DNA of 64,000 nt from Weeksella massiliensis. Lineage in GTDB: Bacteria > Bacteroidota > Bacteroidia > Flavobacteriales > Weeksellaceae. Where the stretch lies: assembly GCA_000751595.1 (NCBI GenBank), contig CCMH01000004.1:186001-250000 (forward strand). Direction: 5' to 3'. The notes beneath the pieces were generated by a model. That model ran no database searches. It saw only the letters and a list, made by a program, of their open reading frames with translations, and was not told the origin of the DNA. The position numbers were made by a program, and so were the translations under genes. How positions within the stretch are numbered: the first letter of the stretch is position 1; each line of letters starts with the position of its first letter. This document shows, piece after piece, positions 53,953-62,761 of the stretch.

Positions 53953-55974
53953 TTACCAAATATAAACACGATCTTTTTTAGGAAGGTATAATTTATCTCC
54001 TTTTTTCACATTGAATGCGTCATAAAAAGCATCAATATTAACCAATGGACCGAATGAACGGAAATATCCTGGTGAATGTGGATCGGTTTTCACTTGATTG
54101 ATTACCGCTTCATCGGTTGTTTTGGTACGCCAAATCGTTGCCCAAGACAAGAAGAATCGTTGTTGTTGGGTATAACCATCAATTTTTGGCAAGGTTCCTT
54201 TGTCTTTTAGATACATCATCAACGCATCATACGCTACCGAAGCACCTCCTAAATCTCCAATATTTTCACCAGAAGTAAATATTCCGTTGACAAAAACTCC
54301 TTTTACAGGCTCGTATTTGTCGTATTGTTTTGCTAATTTTTCGGTTGCTTTTGCAAATTTAGCTTCATCTTCTTCTGTCCACCAATTTACCAAATTTCCA
54401 TCTCCATCGAATTTTGCTCCTGAATCATCAAAACCATGAGAAATTTCGTGACCGATAACAGCACCAATTCCACCAAAATTTACTGCAGGATCTGCTTTGT
54501 AATCATAGAAAGGAGGTTGTAATATTGCGGCAGGGAAAACAATTTCGTTGTTCACTGGATTAAAATAAGCATTTACCGTTTGTGGTGCCATTCCCCAACG
54601 AGATTTATCTACTGGTTGACCGAAATCTTTTAAGTTTTGTTTAAAAGCCCACTCGCTAACCGCCATATTGGCTTGAACTAAATTTCCGCCATCTTCTAAA
54701 GAGGTGATTTTTAGATCAGAATAATCTCTCCATTTGTCTGGATAACCAATTTTCACGGTGAATTTATTCAATTTTTCTAAAGCTTTTTCTTTCGTTGCAG
54801 GCGACATCCAAGCTAAATTTTTGATGTGCATATCGAATGATTTGAATAAATACGAAATCATTTCTTCTGCTTTTTCTTTTGCTTCTGGCGGAAAATTATC
54901 TTTCACATAAATTTGTCCTAACAATTCTCCTGTGGTTCCGTTAACGTACGACAAACCTCTTTTTTCTAGAGCGCGTTGTTCTTTTTGGCCAGAAAGAGTT
55001 TTCCCGTAGAAATTGAAATTAATTTGATCTAATTCGGTTGTGGTGTAACCAGCAAAAGAATTCATCAAATGAAATTTTAGATAATCTTTGATAATTGGAA
55101 GATTTTCTTGATTAAGGATTTTGTCTAAATTTTTATAATAATCCAATTCACCAATCACAACAACATCAGGATTTATCCCAAGTGAAGTTACATATTTTTC
55201 GAAATCGATATTTTTAGTAAGATTTTTTATCTCACTCAATTTCACAGGATTGTATGATTTATTCGGGTCGCGATCTTCTTCTACGGTTTTAATGTATTGA
55301 GAAATCATCTTTTCGAAAGCCACAATTTTCGGACCTTTAAGATCTTTTGTTTTCTGACCAGTAAAAGGCATTAACTGATCGATGAACTGCGCATATTTAC
55401 CAAGTGTTTCGGTGTTTTTAGCATCTTCTTTTTGGTAATAAGTTTTCCCTAAACCTAAATTCGCATCGCCCATATAAACTGTGTTTTGATGACTGTTTTT
55501 TAGGTCTGCGTAAACATAAACACCATAAAAAGGATTTTCACCTATCGGAGTAACATCTAATAAATAAGCTTGTAAATCGTTTAGGTTTTTGATGTCATCA
55601 ATCTGTTTCAACAAAGATTGCAACGGCGCTAAACCTACTTTATTACGAACATCTAAATTGGTATAAGCATTGTATAAGTCGGCAATTTTTTGTTCGCTGC
55701 TACCTTTGGCATGTTTAGATTGCAAAAGCTCGTGCAAAAGATCAAGACTCACTTTGTCTGTATTTTCACGTAACTCATCAAAACTTCCCCAACGGCTCTT
55801 ATCAGCAGGAATTTGTGTTGTTTTCATCCAATTTCCATTCACATAATTATAGAAATCATCTTGCGGACGAACCGATTTATCCATAAAATCTAAACGAATA
55901 GCTTGATGCGCTTCTTGCGCCATACCCATTATAGAGGCGCAAGCAAAACTTGCTACCATTAGTTGTTTTTTCAT
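53953..55974 (-). CDS. M13-family metallopeptidase (neprilysin/PepO-like), copy 2
   Basis: 673 residues with signal peptide ending GMAQE. Same HEISHGFDDSGAKF and ENIGDLGGASVAYDA zinc motifs as copy 1. Both copies share the N-terminal RPQDDFYNYVNGNWMK segment and most of the last 130 residues, so they are a tandem duplication with faster change in the middle (about 100-330). A TAAGTTTG element precedes the gene. The C-terminus is KKDRVYIW. Confidence 0.93.
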   Translation of the reverse strand: MKKQLMVASFACASIMGMAQEAHQAIRLDFMDKSVRPQDDFYNYVNGNWMKTTQIPADKSRWGSFDELRENTDKVSLDLLHELLQSKHAKGSSEQKIADLYNAYTNLDVRNKVGLAPLQSLLKQIDDIKNLNDLQAYLLDVTPIGENPFYGVYVYADLKNSHQNTVYMGDANLGLGKTYYQKEDAKNTETLGKYAQFIDQLMPFTGQKTKDLKGPKIVAFEKMISQYIKTVEEDRDPNKSYNPVKLSEIKNLTKNIDFEKYVTSLGINPDVVVIGELDYYKNLDKILNQENLPIIKDYLKFHLMNSFAGYTTTELDQINFNFYGKTLSGQKEQRALEKRGLSYVNGTTGELLGQIYVKDNFPPEAKEKAEEMISYLFKSFDMHIKNLAWMSPATKEKALEKLNKFTVKIGYPDKWRDYSDLKITSLEDGGNLVQANMAVSEWAFKQNLKDFGQPVDKSRWGMAPQTVNAYFNPVNNEIVFPAAILQPPFYDYKADPAVNFGGIGAVIGHEISHGFDDSGAKFDGDGNLVNWWTEEDEAKFAKATEKLAKQYDKYEPVKGVFVNGIFTSGENIGDLGGASVAYDALMMYLKDKGTLPKIDGYTQQQRFFLSWATIWRTKTTDEAVINQVKTDPHSPGYFRSFGPLVNIDAFYDAFNVKKGDKLYLPKKDRVYIW
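53957..53964 (-). promoter_or_regulatory. Possible -7 element of the rhodanese gene
   Basis: TATATTTG on the minus strand within the final codons of the M13 copy 2 gene, 7 bases before the ATG at 53949. Could be a coincidence of the Tyr-Ile-Trp codons. Confidence 0.35.
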
Positions 55975-56022
55975 AATATAAATTTTCGCTAGTATAAGTC
56001 GTCTTTACACGCTTATTTGTTA

Positions 56023-56030
56023 CAAACTTA
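56023..56030 (-). promoter_or_regulatory. -7 promoter element of M13 copy 2
   Basis: TAAGTTTG on the minus strand, 48 bases before the ATG at 55974. Confidence 0.5.
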
Positions 56031-56065
56031 GTGATTTTAGCTAGAAAAATATTTATATAAAATAG

Positions 56066-56073
56066 TATATTTG
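56066..56073 (+). promoter_or_regulatory. -7 promoter element of the threonine dehydrogenase gene
   Basis: TATATTTG, 27 bases before the ATG at 56101. An in-frame TTG at 56071 lies inside it and is not a start. Confidence 0.6.
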
Positions 56074-56100
56074 GTGCGCAAACAAATTATTTTATTCATC

Positions 56101-57057
56101 ATGCAAAATGACACAGTTCTCATTACCGGTGCTTTAGGGCAAATTGGTTCTGAATTAGCGGAAAAATTAATTTCTATTTACGGTAAAGACAAGGTAATTG
56201 TTACCGATATTCAACCAAAATCTTCTATCGAACAAGATTTTATATATGAAGAATTAAACGTTCTCGATGCCGAACGAATCCACGAAATCGTAGAAAAATA
56301 CCAGGTGAAAATTGTTTACCATTTAGCTGCCTTGTTATCCGGAACTGCAGAAAAAAATCCACTTTTTGCATGGAAACTGAATATGGATTCGTTGTTGACT
56401 TTTCTAGAATTGGCAAAAGAGAAAAAAATCAATCAAATTTTTTGGCCTTCATCTATCGGGATTTTTGGTCCGGATACACCAAAAAATAATACGCCACAAA
56501 ACACCGTTCATACGCCTTCTACCGTGTATGGAATCTCTAAATTATCGGGTGAATATTGGTGTAATTATTACCACGAAAAATTTGGAGTTGATGTAAGAAG
56601 CGTTCGTTTCCCTGGACTTATCAGCTGGAAAACTTTGGCTGGCGGTGGAACAACCGATTATGCAGTAGATATTTTTTACAAAGCCTTAGAAAATAATCAT
56701 TACACTTCTTTCCTAAATAAAGGAACCTATTTACCAATGTTGTATATGGATGATGCTATCGAAGCTATTATCCAATTGATGAATGCGCCTTTAGAGAATT
56801 TAAGTATTCATACGTCTTATAATTTAGGTGGTTTGAGTTTTGAGCCTGAAGAACTGGCCGCAGAAATTAGAAAACATTTGCCAGATTTCACGATCGATTA
56901 CGAACCCGATTTTCGACAAGCAATTGCCGATTCTTGGCCTTCGAGTATTGATGATGAAGTTGCCCGAAAAGATTGGCAATATCAGCCCAAATATGATCTT
57001 GATCGGATGACCGAAACGATGTTGCAACATCTAAGAAAAAAATTAAACATTCAATAA
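56101..57057 (+). CDS. tdh: L-threonine 3-dehydrogenase, SDR (GalE-like) type
   Basis: 318 residues. NAD-binding GALGQIGSELAEKL (from residue 8), catalytic PSSIGIFGPD and VYGISKLSGEYW (Tyr-x-x-x-Lys), and FPGLISWKTLAGGGTTDYAV, a segment that marks the short-chain-type threonine dehydrogenase known from Flavobacterium. It oxidises threonine to 2-amino-3-ketobutyrate, which a ligase splits to glycine and acetyl-CoA; the ligase gene is not in the window. The epimerase branch is the alternative, but the GGGTTDYAV segment argues against it. An acyl-CoA dehydrogenase follows in the same direction after 70 bases. Confidence 0.9.
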   Translation: MQNDTVLITGALGQIGSELAEKLISIYGKDKVIVTDIQPKSSIEQDFIYEELNVLDAERIHEIVEKYQVKIVYHLAALLSGTAEKNPLFAWKLNMDSLLTFLELAKEKKINQIFWPSSIGIFGPDTPKNNTPQNTVHTPSTVYGISKLSGEYWCNYYHEKFGVDVRSVRFPGLISWKTLAGGGTTDYAVDIFYKALENNHYTSFLNKGTYLPMLYMDDAIEAIIQLMNAPLENLSIHTSYNLGGLSFEPEELAAEIRKHLPDFTIDYEPDFRQAIADSWPSSIDDEVARKDWQYQPKYDLDRMTETMLQHLRKKLNIQ

Positions 57058-57127
57058 ATAAGAATTTTTATCCTTTTAACTTTCGGAATGTTCTTTGCAG
57101 TTTTCTGTGTATCAAAACACAAACAAC

Positions 57128-58486
57128 ATGGCAAATTTCATTTCAAAGTTAAAAGGTCTTTATCAGTTAGCTTCTACAATTGATATCGAACAAGTTAATA
57201 AAATCTCTCAACAAGTCGATCTTCCTAAAATGCTGAATGCTTTGTCGCATCTCGACAAAAATAAAATGAAAGCTTTGGAAAAAATGATCGATCCTTCTCG
57301 CAAGAAAAAAGAACTTCCTCCGATTGATGGTGATTTTTATGATGTGTACCACGAATTATCTCCAGAATTACGTGCTATACAACTAAAAGTTCGGGAAGTA
57401 ATGGAAACAAAAATTCAACCTTTGGTCAATGATTATTGGTTGCGAGACGAATTCCCCTTCGAAATAATTCCGATTTTTCAAGAACTCAATATTTGTGGCG
57501 TTACCTTCGAAGGATACGGTTGCCCTAATCTTCCTTTTCTTATGGAAGGAGTTATCGCTCACGAAATGGCAAGAATAGACGCTTCTATAGCTACCTTTTT
57601 CGGTGTACAATCTGGTTTAGTTATGGGATCAATTTATCTTTGTGGATCGGATGAACAAAAAAATAAATGGTTACCAGAATTGCAAAAACTCAACAAAATT
57701 GGCGCTTTTGGTCTTACCGAACCCGAAGTTGGTTCGGGTGCTGCAGGTGGCTTAACCACTACTTGTGAAAAAACTGAAAATGGTTGGCTTCTCAACGGTG
57801 AAAAAAAATGGATTGGGAATGCTCCTTTTGCAGACGTTATCATTATTTGGGCGCGTGATATTGCCGACGATCAGGTGAAAGGATTTTTGGTAGAAAAAGA
57901 TAATCCTGGTTTTTCGGTAGAAAAAATTAAAGGTAAAATGGCGCTTCGAATTGTGCAAAACGGACAAATTACCTTGAATAACTGTTTCGTTCCTGATGCC
58001 GATAAATTAGAAAAAGCCAACACCTTCAAAGATACCGCAAATGTATTGCGAATGACGCGTGCTGGCGTTGCTTGGATGGCTACCGGATGTGCGCGCGGTG
58101 CTTATGAAAATGCGTTAGATTATACCCGAAAAAGAGAACAATTTGGTAAACCGATTGCTTCTTTTCAGATGATTCAAGGGCATTTGGTCGAGATGTTATC
58201 GAATCTTACAGCAATGCAAACCATGGTTTATCGCTTATCTGAAATTCAAGATGAAGGTAAATTGAAAGACGAACATGCGTCGTTGGCAAAAGTTTTTTGT
58301 ACCCTTAGAACTCGAGATATCGTGGCTCATGCGCGCGAAGTGATGGGCGGAAACGGAATTTTACTCGATTATAATGTCGCGCGTTTTGTAGCCGATGCAG
58401 AAGCAATTTATTCGTATGAAGGCACTAAAGAAATTAACTCGTTGATTGTCGGTCGTTCAATTACTGGTTTTAGTGCTTTTGTATAA
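57128..58486 (+). CDS. Acyl-CoA dehydrogenase, glutaryl-CoA-dehydrogenase-like
   Basis: 452 residues from the ATG at 57128; an upstream in-frame TTG at 57095 is not needed. A roughly 70-residue helical N-terminal extension precedes the core (IDEQVNKISQQVDLP-like, Lys-rich). The core has GAFGLTEPEVGSGAAG (FAD/substrate loop), NGEKKWIGNA, REQFGKPIASFQMIQGHLVE, and AREVMGGNGILLDYNVARF with YEGTKEINSLIVGR, where the Glu of YEGT is the catalytic base. The GGNGI and YEGT...I..L..GR..TG.... pattern is closest to glutaryl-CoA dehydrogenase. Would act in lysine/tryptophan degradation; isovaleryl or other branches are less likely. Confidence 0.85.
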   Translation: MANFISKLKGLYQLASTIDIEQVNKISQQVDLPKMLNALSHLDKNKMKALEKMIDPSRKKKELPPIDGDFYDVYHELSPELRAIQLKVREVMETKIQPLVNDYWLRDEFPFEIIPIFQELNICGVTFEGYGCPNLPFLMEGVIAHEMARIDASIATFFGVQSGLVMGSIYLCGSDEQKNKWLPELQKLNKIGAFGLTEPEVGSGAAGGLTTTCEKTENGWLLNGEKKWIGNAPFADVIIIWARDIADDQVKGFLVEKDNPGFSVEKIKGKMALRIVQNGQITLNNCFVPDADKLEKANTFKDTANVLRMTRAGVAWMATGCARGAYENALDYTRKREQFGKPIASFQMIQGHLVEMLSNLTAMQTMVYRLSEIQDEGKLKDEHASLAKVFCTLRTRDIVAHAREVMGGNGILLDYNVARFVADAEAIYSYEGTKEINSLIVGRSITGFSAFV

Positions 58487-58514
58487 GGGTTTGATATTTT
58501 GTGTTTTAAAAACA

Positions 58515-58546
58515 AAAAGCAGTTATATTATTTAATAACTGCTTTT
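58515..58546. terminator. Intrinsic terminator between convergent genes
   Basis: AAAAGCAGTTAT and ATAACTGCTTTT arms with an 8-base loop; near-symmetric, serving both strands. Confidence 0.85.
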
Positions 58547-58574
58547 ATATTTTGGTTTTGATAGGATGAAAATC

Positions 58575-59504
58575 TTATACGTATTGATTGATTTCGTATT
58601 GATCAATCGGATAGGTTGCAAACTGTTTTTGTTTTCCTTTTTGGAAGAAAAAATCTATCCTACCTAAAAATAATCCTGACCATCCGACTTGGTTTATCAA
58701 TACTTTTTCTCCTACCGAATTTGTGTAAACTTGCGGCTCAGGCAAAAAAGTATGTGTATGTCCTCCGATAATCAGATCTATATTTTTGGTCGATTTTGCC
58801 AATACAACATCACTCACCTGATCGCTTGGATATTCGTACCCCAAATGAGAAAGACAAATTACCAAATCGCATTTTTGTTCTTCTCGTAAAATTCGGGTCA
58901 TATCTTGTGCAATTTCTATCGGATCCAAATAAACAGTTTCCGCATAAGCACGTGGATCAACAAGACCTTTGAGTCCAACACCTAGTCCGAAAATTCCGAT
59001 TTTTACACCATCTTTCACAATAATTTTATAAGGTTTTATCAGACCTTCTAAAATCGTATTGCTAAAATCGTAATTGGCATTTAGGATATCAAAATTAGCG
59101 TTTGGAAGTTGTTTTTTTAATCCTTCTAAATGATTATCAAACTCATGATTTCCTATCGTTCCGGCATCATAACCCATTTTCGACATCAGTTTATACTCCA
59201 ATTCACCACCAAACATATTAAAATAAGGCGTTCCTTGAAAAACATCGCCTGCATCTAATAAAAGAACATTTTTCTCTTCTTTTCTGATTTGATGCAACAA
59301 AGTTGCTCGACGCGCAAAACCACCTTTGTTCGAGTATTTCGGATCTTTCGATTCTTCGAAAGGCTCTATTCTCGAGTGTTGATCGTTGGTGTGCAAAATG
59401 GTAATTTTCTTTACAGACGGTTCGTTGGCCAACAAATCTATAGAAGGCAATAAGGTGAAAGCAGAAGCCGCTGCGGTTTGTAGGATAAAATCTCTTCTTT
59501 TCAT
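58575..59504 (-). CDS. Metallophosphatase domain of a split 5'-nucleotidase (UshA N-terminal type)
   Basis: 309 residues. A twin-arginine-like signal (MKRRDFILQTAAASAFTLL) starts the protein. The calcineurin-like di-metal motifs follow in order: HTNDQHSRIEPF, LLLDAGDVFQGTPYF, TIGNHEFDNHLEGL, CLSHLGYE and GGHTHTFLPE. This is the N-terminal half of a 5'-nucleotidase/UshA; the substrate-binding C-terminal half is the neighbouring gene, whose stop overlaps this start by four bases (ATGA). Both halves probably form one enzyme in the periplasm, hydrolysing nucleotides for salvage. Confidence 0.9.
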   Translation of the reverse strand: MKRRDFILQTAAASAFTLLPSIDLLANEPSVKKITILHTNDQHSRIEPFEESKDPKYSNKGGFARRATLLHQIRKEEKNVLLLDAGDVFQGTPYFNMFGGELEYKLMSKMGYDAGTIGNHEFDNHLEGLKKQLPNANFDILNANYDFSNTILEGLIKPYKIIVKDGVKIGIFGLGVGLKGLVDPRAYAETVYLDPIEIAQDMTRILREEQKCDLVICLSHLGYEYPSDQVSDVVLAKSTKNIDLIIGGHTHTFLPEPQVYTNSVGEKVLINQVGWSGLFLGRIDFFFQKGKQKQFATYPIDQYEINQYV

Positions 59505-60253
59505 TTGGCAAAAATTCTTTGGTTGGTATCTACATGTAAAGTATCCGTTTTCTGAAATTCGACCATCAGCAAATCGCGTAATTTCAAGTTGAGTACTTTG
59601 GCATCGGTCGCTTTAGCAAAAAAGAACATTCGGTCACCTCCATTGTATAAGTAATCGGTGGTTGCAATACGGTATGTTTTTTGGTCGGATATTGGTTCTC
59701 CTTTTATGGTATAATCAGTGGCAGATTTTATCTGAATATTCGCTACTGGATGTCCAACACTAAAAGTTCTTAGGTACTCCATCATTTCTCTAACAGTTTG
59801 TCCTGAAAGAGTTAATAACATCATTTCGTTCTCAAACGGCATCAATTCGTAAACATTCCCAACGGTAAATGGTCCTTTGTTGAAACTTCTACGCAATCCA
59901 CCATAATTCAAAACAACTGCGTCTGCTTGTAGTTTCGGGTCGTTTGCAAAATGCTGATTAATGTATGTCAAAGTCATATCGGCTGTCAGGTTGCACAAAG
60001 TACAGCTAAAACCGTCTTTGGTAAGATCCACTGGCGTATAAGTAATCACACGATTCATTTCTGCATCGAGTTTTTGTTTATACGGTTGGATAAAAGAAAC
60101 CGTCGCAGAATCATCTTTCAATGAAGAATCTATCGGCTGATTTGCTTGAAAATCAACCTTTTCTTGATGCAGAGTTTGTGTAGCGCAAGACAACGTGAAG
60201 GTCATCAAACCAAACAAACCAAGATATTTTAGTTTTTTAATAGGTACTATCAT
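59501..60253 (-). CDS. 5'-Nucleotidase C-terminal domain, separate gene
   Basis: 250 residues, lipobox FTLSCATQ (Cys23), so a lipoprotein. NYGGLRRSFNKGPFTVGNVY, LLTLSGQTVREMMEYLR and ATTDYLYNGGDRMFF are the conserved blocks of the UshA C-terminal domain, which provides the nucleobase-stacking site. It is upstream of the metallophosphatase gene and translated first, the reverse of the order in fused UshA. Lipid anchoring of this half and Tat export of the other would bring both to the periplasm by different routes. Confidence 0.88.
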   Translation of the reverse strand: MIVPIKKLKYLGLFGLMTFTLSCATQTLHQEKVDFQANQPIDSSLKDDSATVSFIQPYKQKLDAEMNRVITYTPVDLTKDGFSCTLCNLTADMTLTYINQHFANDPKLQADAVVLNYGGLRRSFNKGPFTVGNVYELMPFENEMMLLTLSGQTVREMMEYLRTFSVGHPVANIQIKSATDYTIKGEPISDQKTYRIATTDYLYNGGDRMFFFAKATDAKVLNLKLRDLLMVEFQKTDTLHVDTNQRIFAK

Positions 60254-60333
60254 ACTTGCAAAATTCTTTATTTTAATTGGGAATCACGACTAAAAATCAT
60301 TATTTTTTTTTAAACAAATTCTAAAGTTAAGTT

Positions 60334-60341
60334 TAGATTTG
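60334..60341 (+). promoter_or_regulatory. -7 promoter element of dapA-ferritin
   Basis: TAGATTTG, 45 bases before the ATG at 60387. Confidence 0.5.
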
Positions 60342-60386
60342 TGTTTACAAAAGATTATTAGGAAATTTACATATTTAATACCATTC

Positions 60387-61268
60387 ATGAAAAAATTAAT
60401 TGGAACCGGAGTTGCCCTTATCACTCCCTTCAAAGAAGATAAAAGTATTGATTTTCCTGCATTGGAAAAATTGGTTGATTATACCATAGAAGGCGGTGTA
60501 GAATTTTTAGTTGTGTTAGGTACAACTGCCGAAGCTGCTACGCTGACTGCAGAAGAACAACAAGCTGTAATAAATACAGTAATTCGGGCAAATAAACAAC
60601 GAGTTCCATTGGTTTTAGGTATTGGTGGTAATAATACAGCTGCCGTTGTTAATGCATATAAAACAACAGATTTAGGAGCGTTTGAAGCGGTGTTGACTGT
60701 TTCTCCTTATTACAATCGACCAAGCCAAGAAGGAATTTATCAACACTATAAAACGATTGCGTCCCAAACCGATGCTAAAATAATTTTGTATAATGTACCA
60801 AGCAGAACTGGCTCGAACATTGAAGCTGAAACGACCATTCGTTTGGCCAATGAGTTTGACAATATTATTGCGGTAAAAGAAGCGTCACCAAATTTTTTGC
60901 AATCAACCGACATCCTACGACTAAATACAAGAAACGATTTTTTTGTTTTATCGGGTGATGATGAGTTTGCTTTGCCCATGACTTTGGCGGGAGGAAAAGG
61001 AGTAATTTCTGTTATTGCGCAAGGAATACCACAACAATTTTCGTCTATGATTCGTTTAGGATTAGACAGAAAAGTAGATCAAGCGTATGATGCTCATTAT
61101 AAAATGGTAGAAATTACCCGAGCTATTTTTGCAGAAGGTAATCCTGCTGGTATAAAATCTGTATTGACTCATCAAGGAATCTGTTCACCTTACACACGTT
61201 TACCGTTGATGCCAGCCACAGAAAGTCTTTCGAAGACGATAAAAGAATTATTAAACAATATTAAGTAA
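60387..61268 (+). CDS. dapA: 4-Hydroxy-tetrahydrodipicolinate synthase
   Basis: 293 residues from the ATG at 60387 (an upstream TTG at 60339 lies in the promoter). GTGVALITPFKED start, GTTAEAATLTAEE (substrate Thr-Thr), SPYYNRPSQEGIYQHY (catalytic Tyr), and VKEASPNF (Schiff-base Lys) are all present, with GNPAGIKSV near the end. It condenses pyruvate and aspartate semialdehyde for lysine and diaminopimelate. The ferritin gene follows after 12 bases. Confidence 0.96.
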   Translation: MKKLIGTGVALITPFKEDKSIDFPALEKLVDYTIEGGVEFLVVLGTTAEAATLTAEEQQAVINTVIRANKQRVPLVLGIGGNNTAAVVNAYKTTDLGAFEAVLTVSPYYNRPSQEGIYQHYKTIASQTDAKIILYNVPSRTGSNIEAETTIRLANEFDNIIAVKEASPNFLQSTDILRLNTRNDFFVLSGDDEFALPMTLAGGKGVISVIAQGIPQQFSSMIRLGLDRKVDQAYDAHYKMVEITRAIFAEGNPAGIKSVLTHQGICSPYTRLPLMPATESLSKTIKELLNNIK

Positions 61269-61280
61269 AAAAAAGAAAAT

Positions 61281-61787
61281 ATGATATCACAAGTTATTCT
61301 CGATGCGCTGAACAAGCAAATAAAATTAGAAGGGGATTCTTCTCAACTCTACTTAGCAATGGCCTCTTGGGCTGAAGTAAAAGGATTAGAAGGTTCGGCA
61401 AACTTTTTATATGCGCATGCAGACGAAGAAAGAATGCATATGCTAAAATTGATTAAATTCATCAACGAACGCGGAGGAAAAGCACATGTTCCACAAATTG
61501 AGGAGCCAGATCAAAGCTTTACAAGTCTTAAAGATGTTTTCAAAGCTATCTTGAAACATGAGATTTTTGTATCAGAAAGCATCAATGAAATTGTAGGACT
61601 TACCTTGGATGAACGCGATTATACTACCCATAACTTTTTACAATGGTATGTATCAGAACAGATTGAAGAAGAGCGACTTGCGCGCACCATTCTCGATAAA
61701 TTAGAAATGATTGGTGAAGACAAAGGAGGGCTTTATCTATTCGATCGCGATGTGGTAAATATGGATCAAGGACAAACAGCTGAATAA
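61281..61787 (+). CDS. Non-haem ferritin
   Basis: 168 residues, prokaryotic FtnA type. Ferroxidase ligands appear at LEGDSSQLYLAMASW, HADEERMHMLKL (E..H), FVSESINEIVGL and WYVSEQIEEERLARTIL, closing with GGLYLFDRD. No haem-binding Met typical for bacterioferritin, so an ordinary ferritin. Stores iron as ferrihydrite in a 24-mer shell. Directly behind dapA, with which it probably shares a transcript. Confidence 0.93.
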   Translation: MISQVILDALNKQIKLEGDSSQLYLAMASWAEVKGLEGSANFLYAHADEERMHMLKLIKFINERGGKAHVPQIEEPDQSFTSLKDVFKAILKHEIFVSESINEIVGLTLDERDYTTHNFLQWYVSEQIEEERLARTILDKLEMIGEDKGGLYLFDRDVVNMDQGQTAE

Positions 61788-61847
61788 CAGTTGATAGAAA
61801 AAAGAATGGTTGGATATTTTTTTATTCAACAAATAGTTTATTTTTAG

Positions 61848-61855
61848 TAAATTTG
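61848..61855 (+). promoter_or_regulatory. -7 promoter element of bamD-rpoZ-coaBC
   Basis: TAAATTTG, 4 bases before the ATG at 61860; implies a leaderless or near-leaderless mRNA. Confidence 0.55.
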
Positions 61856-61859
61856 CAGA

Positions 61860-62750
61860 ATGTTTAAAAAAGTTAGTTTAACCTTACTTGTAGCCGCGAT
61901 GCTTACTTCGTGTAATACGCAGTACAACAAAGCAATGAAAAGCTCTGATAAAGATGAGATTTTTTCTATTGCCAATACATTGTTCGAACAAGGTAAATAC
62001 GATTTAGCACTTGAGTTGTATAATCGAATTTCTACCTCATTTGTTGGAACAGAAAAAGCGGCAGACATTGCCTATAATATCGCACAAGCCAACTATAACG
62101 ATGAAAATTATCGTTTAGCGGGGCATTTGTTCAAGAATTTTGCAGGTACCTATCCATTGGATCATCGTGCAGAAGATGCCCTTTATTTATCGGCTTTTTC
62201 ATATTACAAAGATTCTCCTCGCTATAATCTCGATCAGACTAGTACATATAGTGCGATTGATGAAATGCAAAATTTCATCAATACTTATCCAGAGTCTGAA
62301 CACGTTGCACAAGCAAATGAGTATATAGACGAACTTCGTGGTAAGTTAGAGAAAAAAGCATTCGAAATTGCACGAGTATATTATAAAACAATGAAGTACA
62401 AAGCTGCAGGAGTTGCTTTTGATAATATGGCGGACGATTTTCCGGATTCTAAATACCGAGAAGAAGCAATGTTGTATTCACTTCGTTCGAAAGCTGAATT
62501 GGCCATGAATTTTAGCCGATTAGAAAACAAAGAACTCCGTTTACAAGAAGCACTAACCCAGTATAAAGTATTTTCTCGCCTATATCCTGAATCATCTTTC
62601 AAAGGAGAAGCAGAAAAAATAAACACTAGCTTAGCCAAAGCAGTCATCGATTTTGATAAAGTGAAAGCACAAGTCGATTTGCAAAAAGAGGCACAAAAAG
62701 CGAAAGATAGAAACGTACAATATAACTTAGATAATCAAACTGTAAATTAA
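61860..62750 (+). CDS. bamD: Outer-membrane assembly lipoprotein BamD
   Basis: 296 residues, lipobox MLTSCNTQ (Cys18). TPR-like repeats from residue 25 (MKSSDKDEIFSIANTLFEQG and YDLALELYNRI; AYNIAQANYNDENYRLAGHL; EDALYLSAFSYYKDSPR; QNFINTYPESEHVAQANEYI; AGVAFDNMADDFPDSKYREE) match BamD/YfiO, which with BamA folds outer-membrane proteins. It heads a cluster with rpoZ (11 bases downstream) and coaBC, the standard order in this phylum. Confidence 0.93.
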   Translation: MFKKVSLTLLVAAMLTSCNTQYNKAMKSSDKDEIFSIANTLFEQGKYDLALELYNRISTSFVGTEKAADIAYNIAQANYNDENYRLAGHLFKNFAGTYPLDHRAEDALYLSAFSYYKDSPRYNLDQTSTYSAIDEMQNFINTYPESEHVAQANEYIDELRGKLEKKAFEIARVYYKTMKYKAAGVAFDNMADDFPDSKYREEAMLYSLRSKAELAMNFSRLENKELRLQEALTQYKVFSRLYPESSFKGEAEKINTSLAKAVIDFDKVKAQVDLQKEAQKAKDRNVQYNLDNQTVN

Positions 62751-62761
62751 ACGAAATCATT

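Noticed and set aside
51435-55974. Long direct repeat as sign of a mobile element
   Set aside because: Explained by two paralogous M13 genes; no inverted ends, transposase or target duplications.
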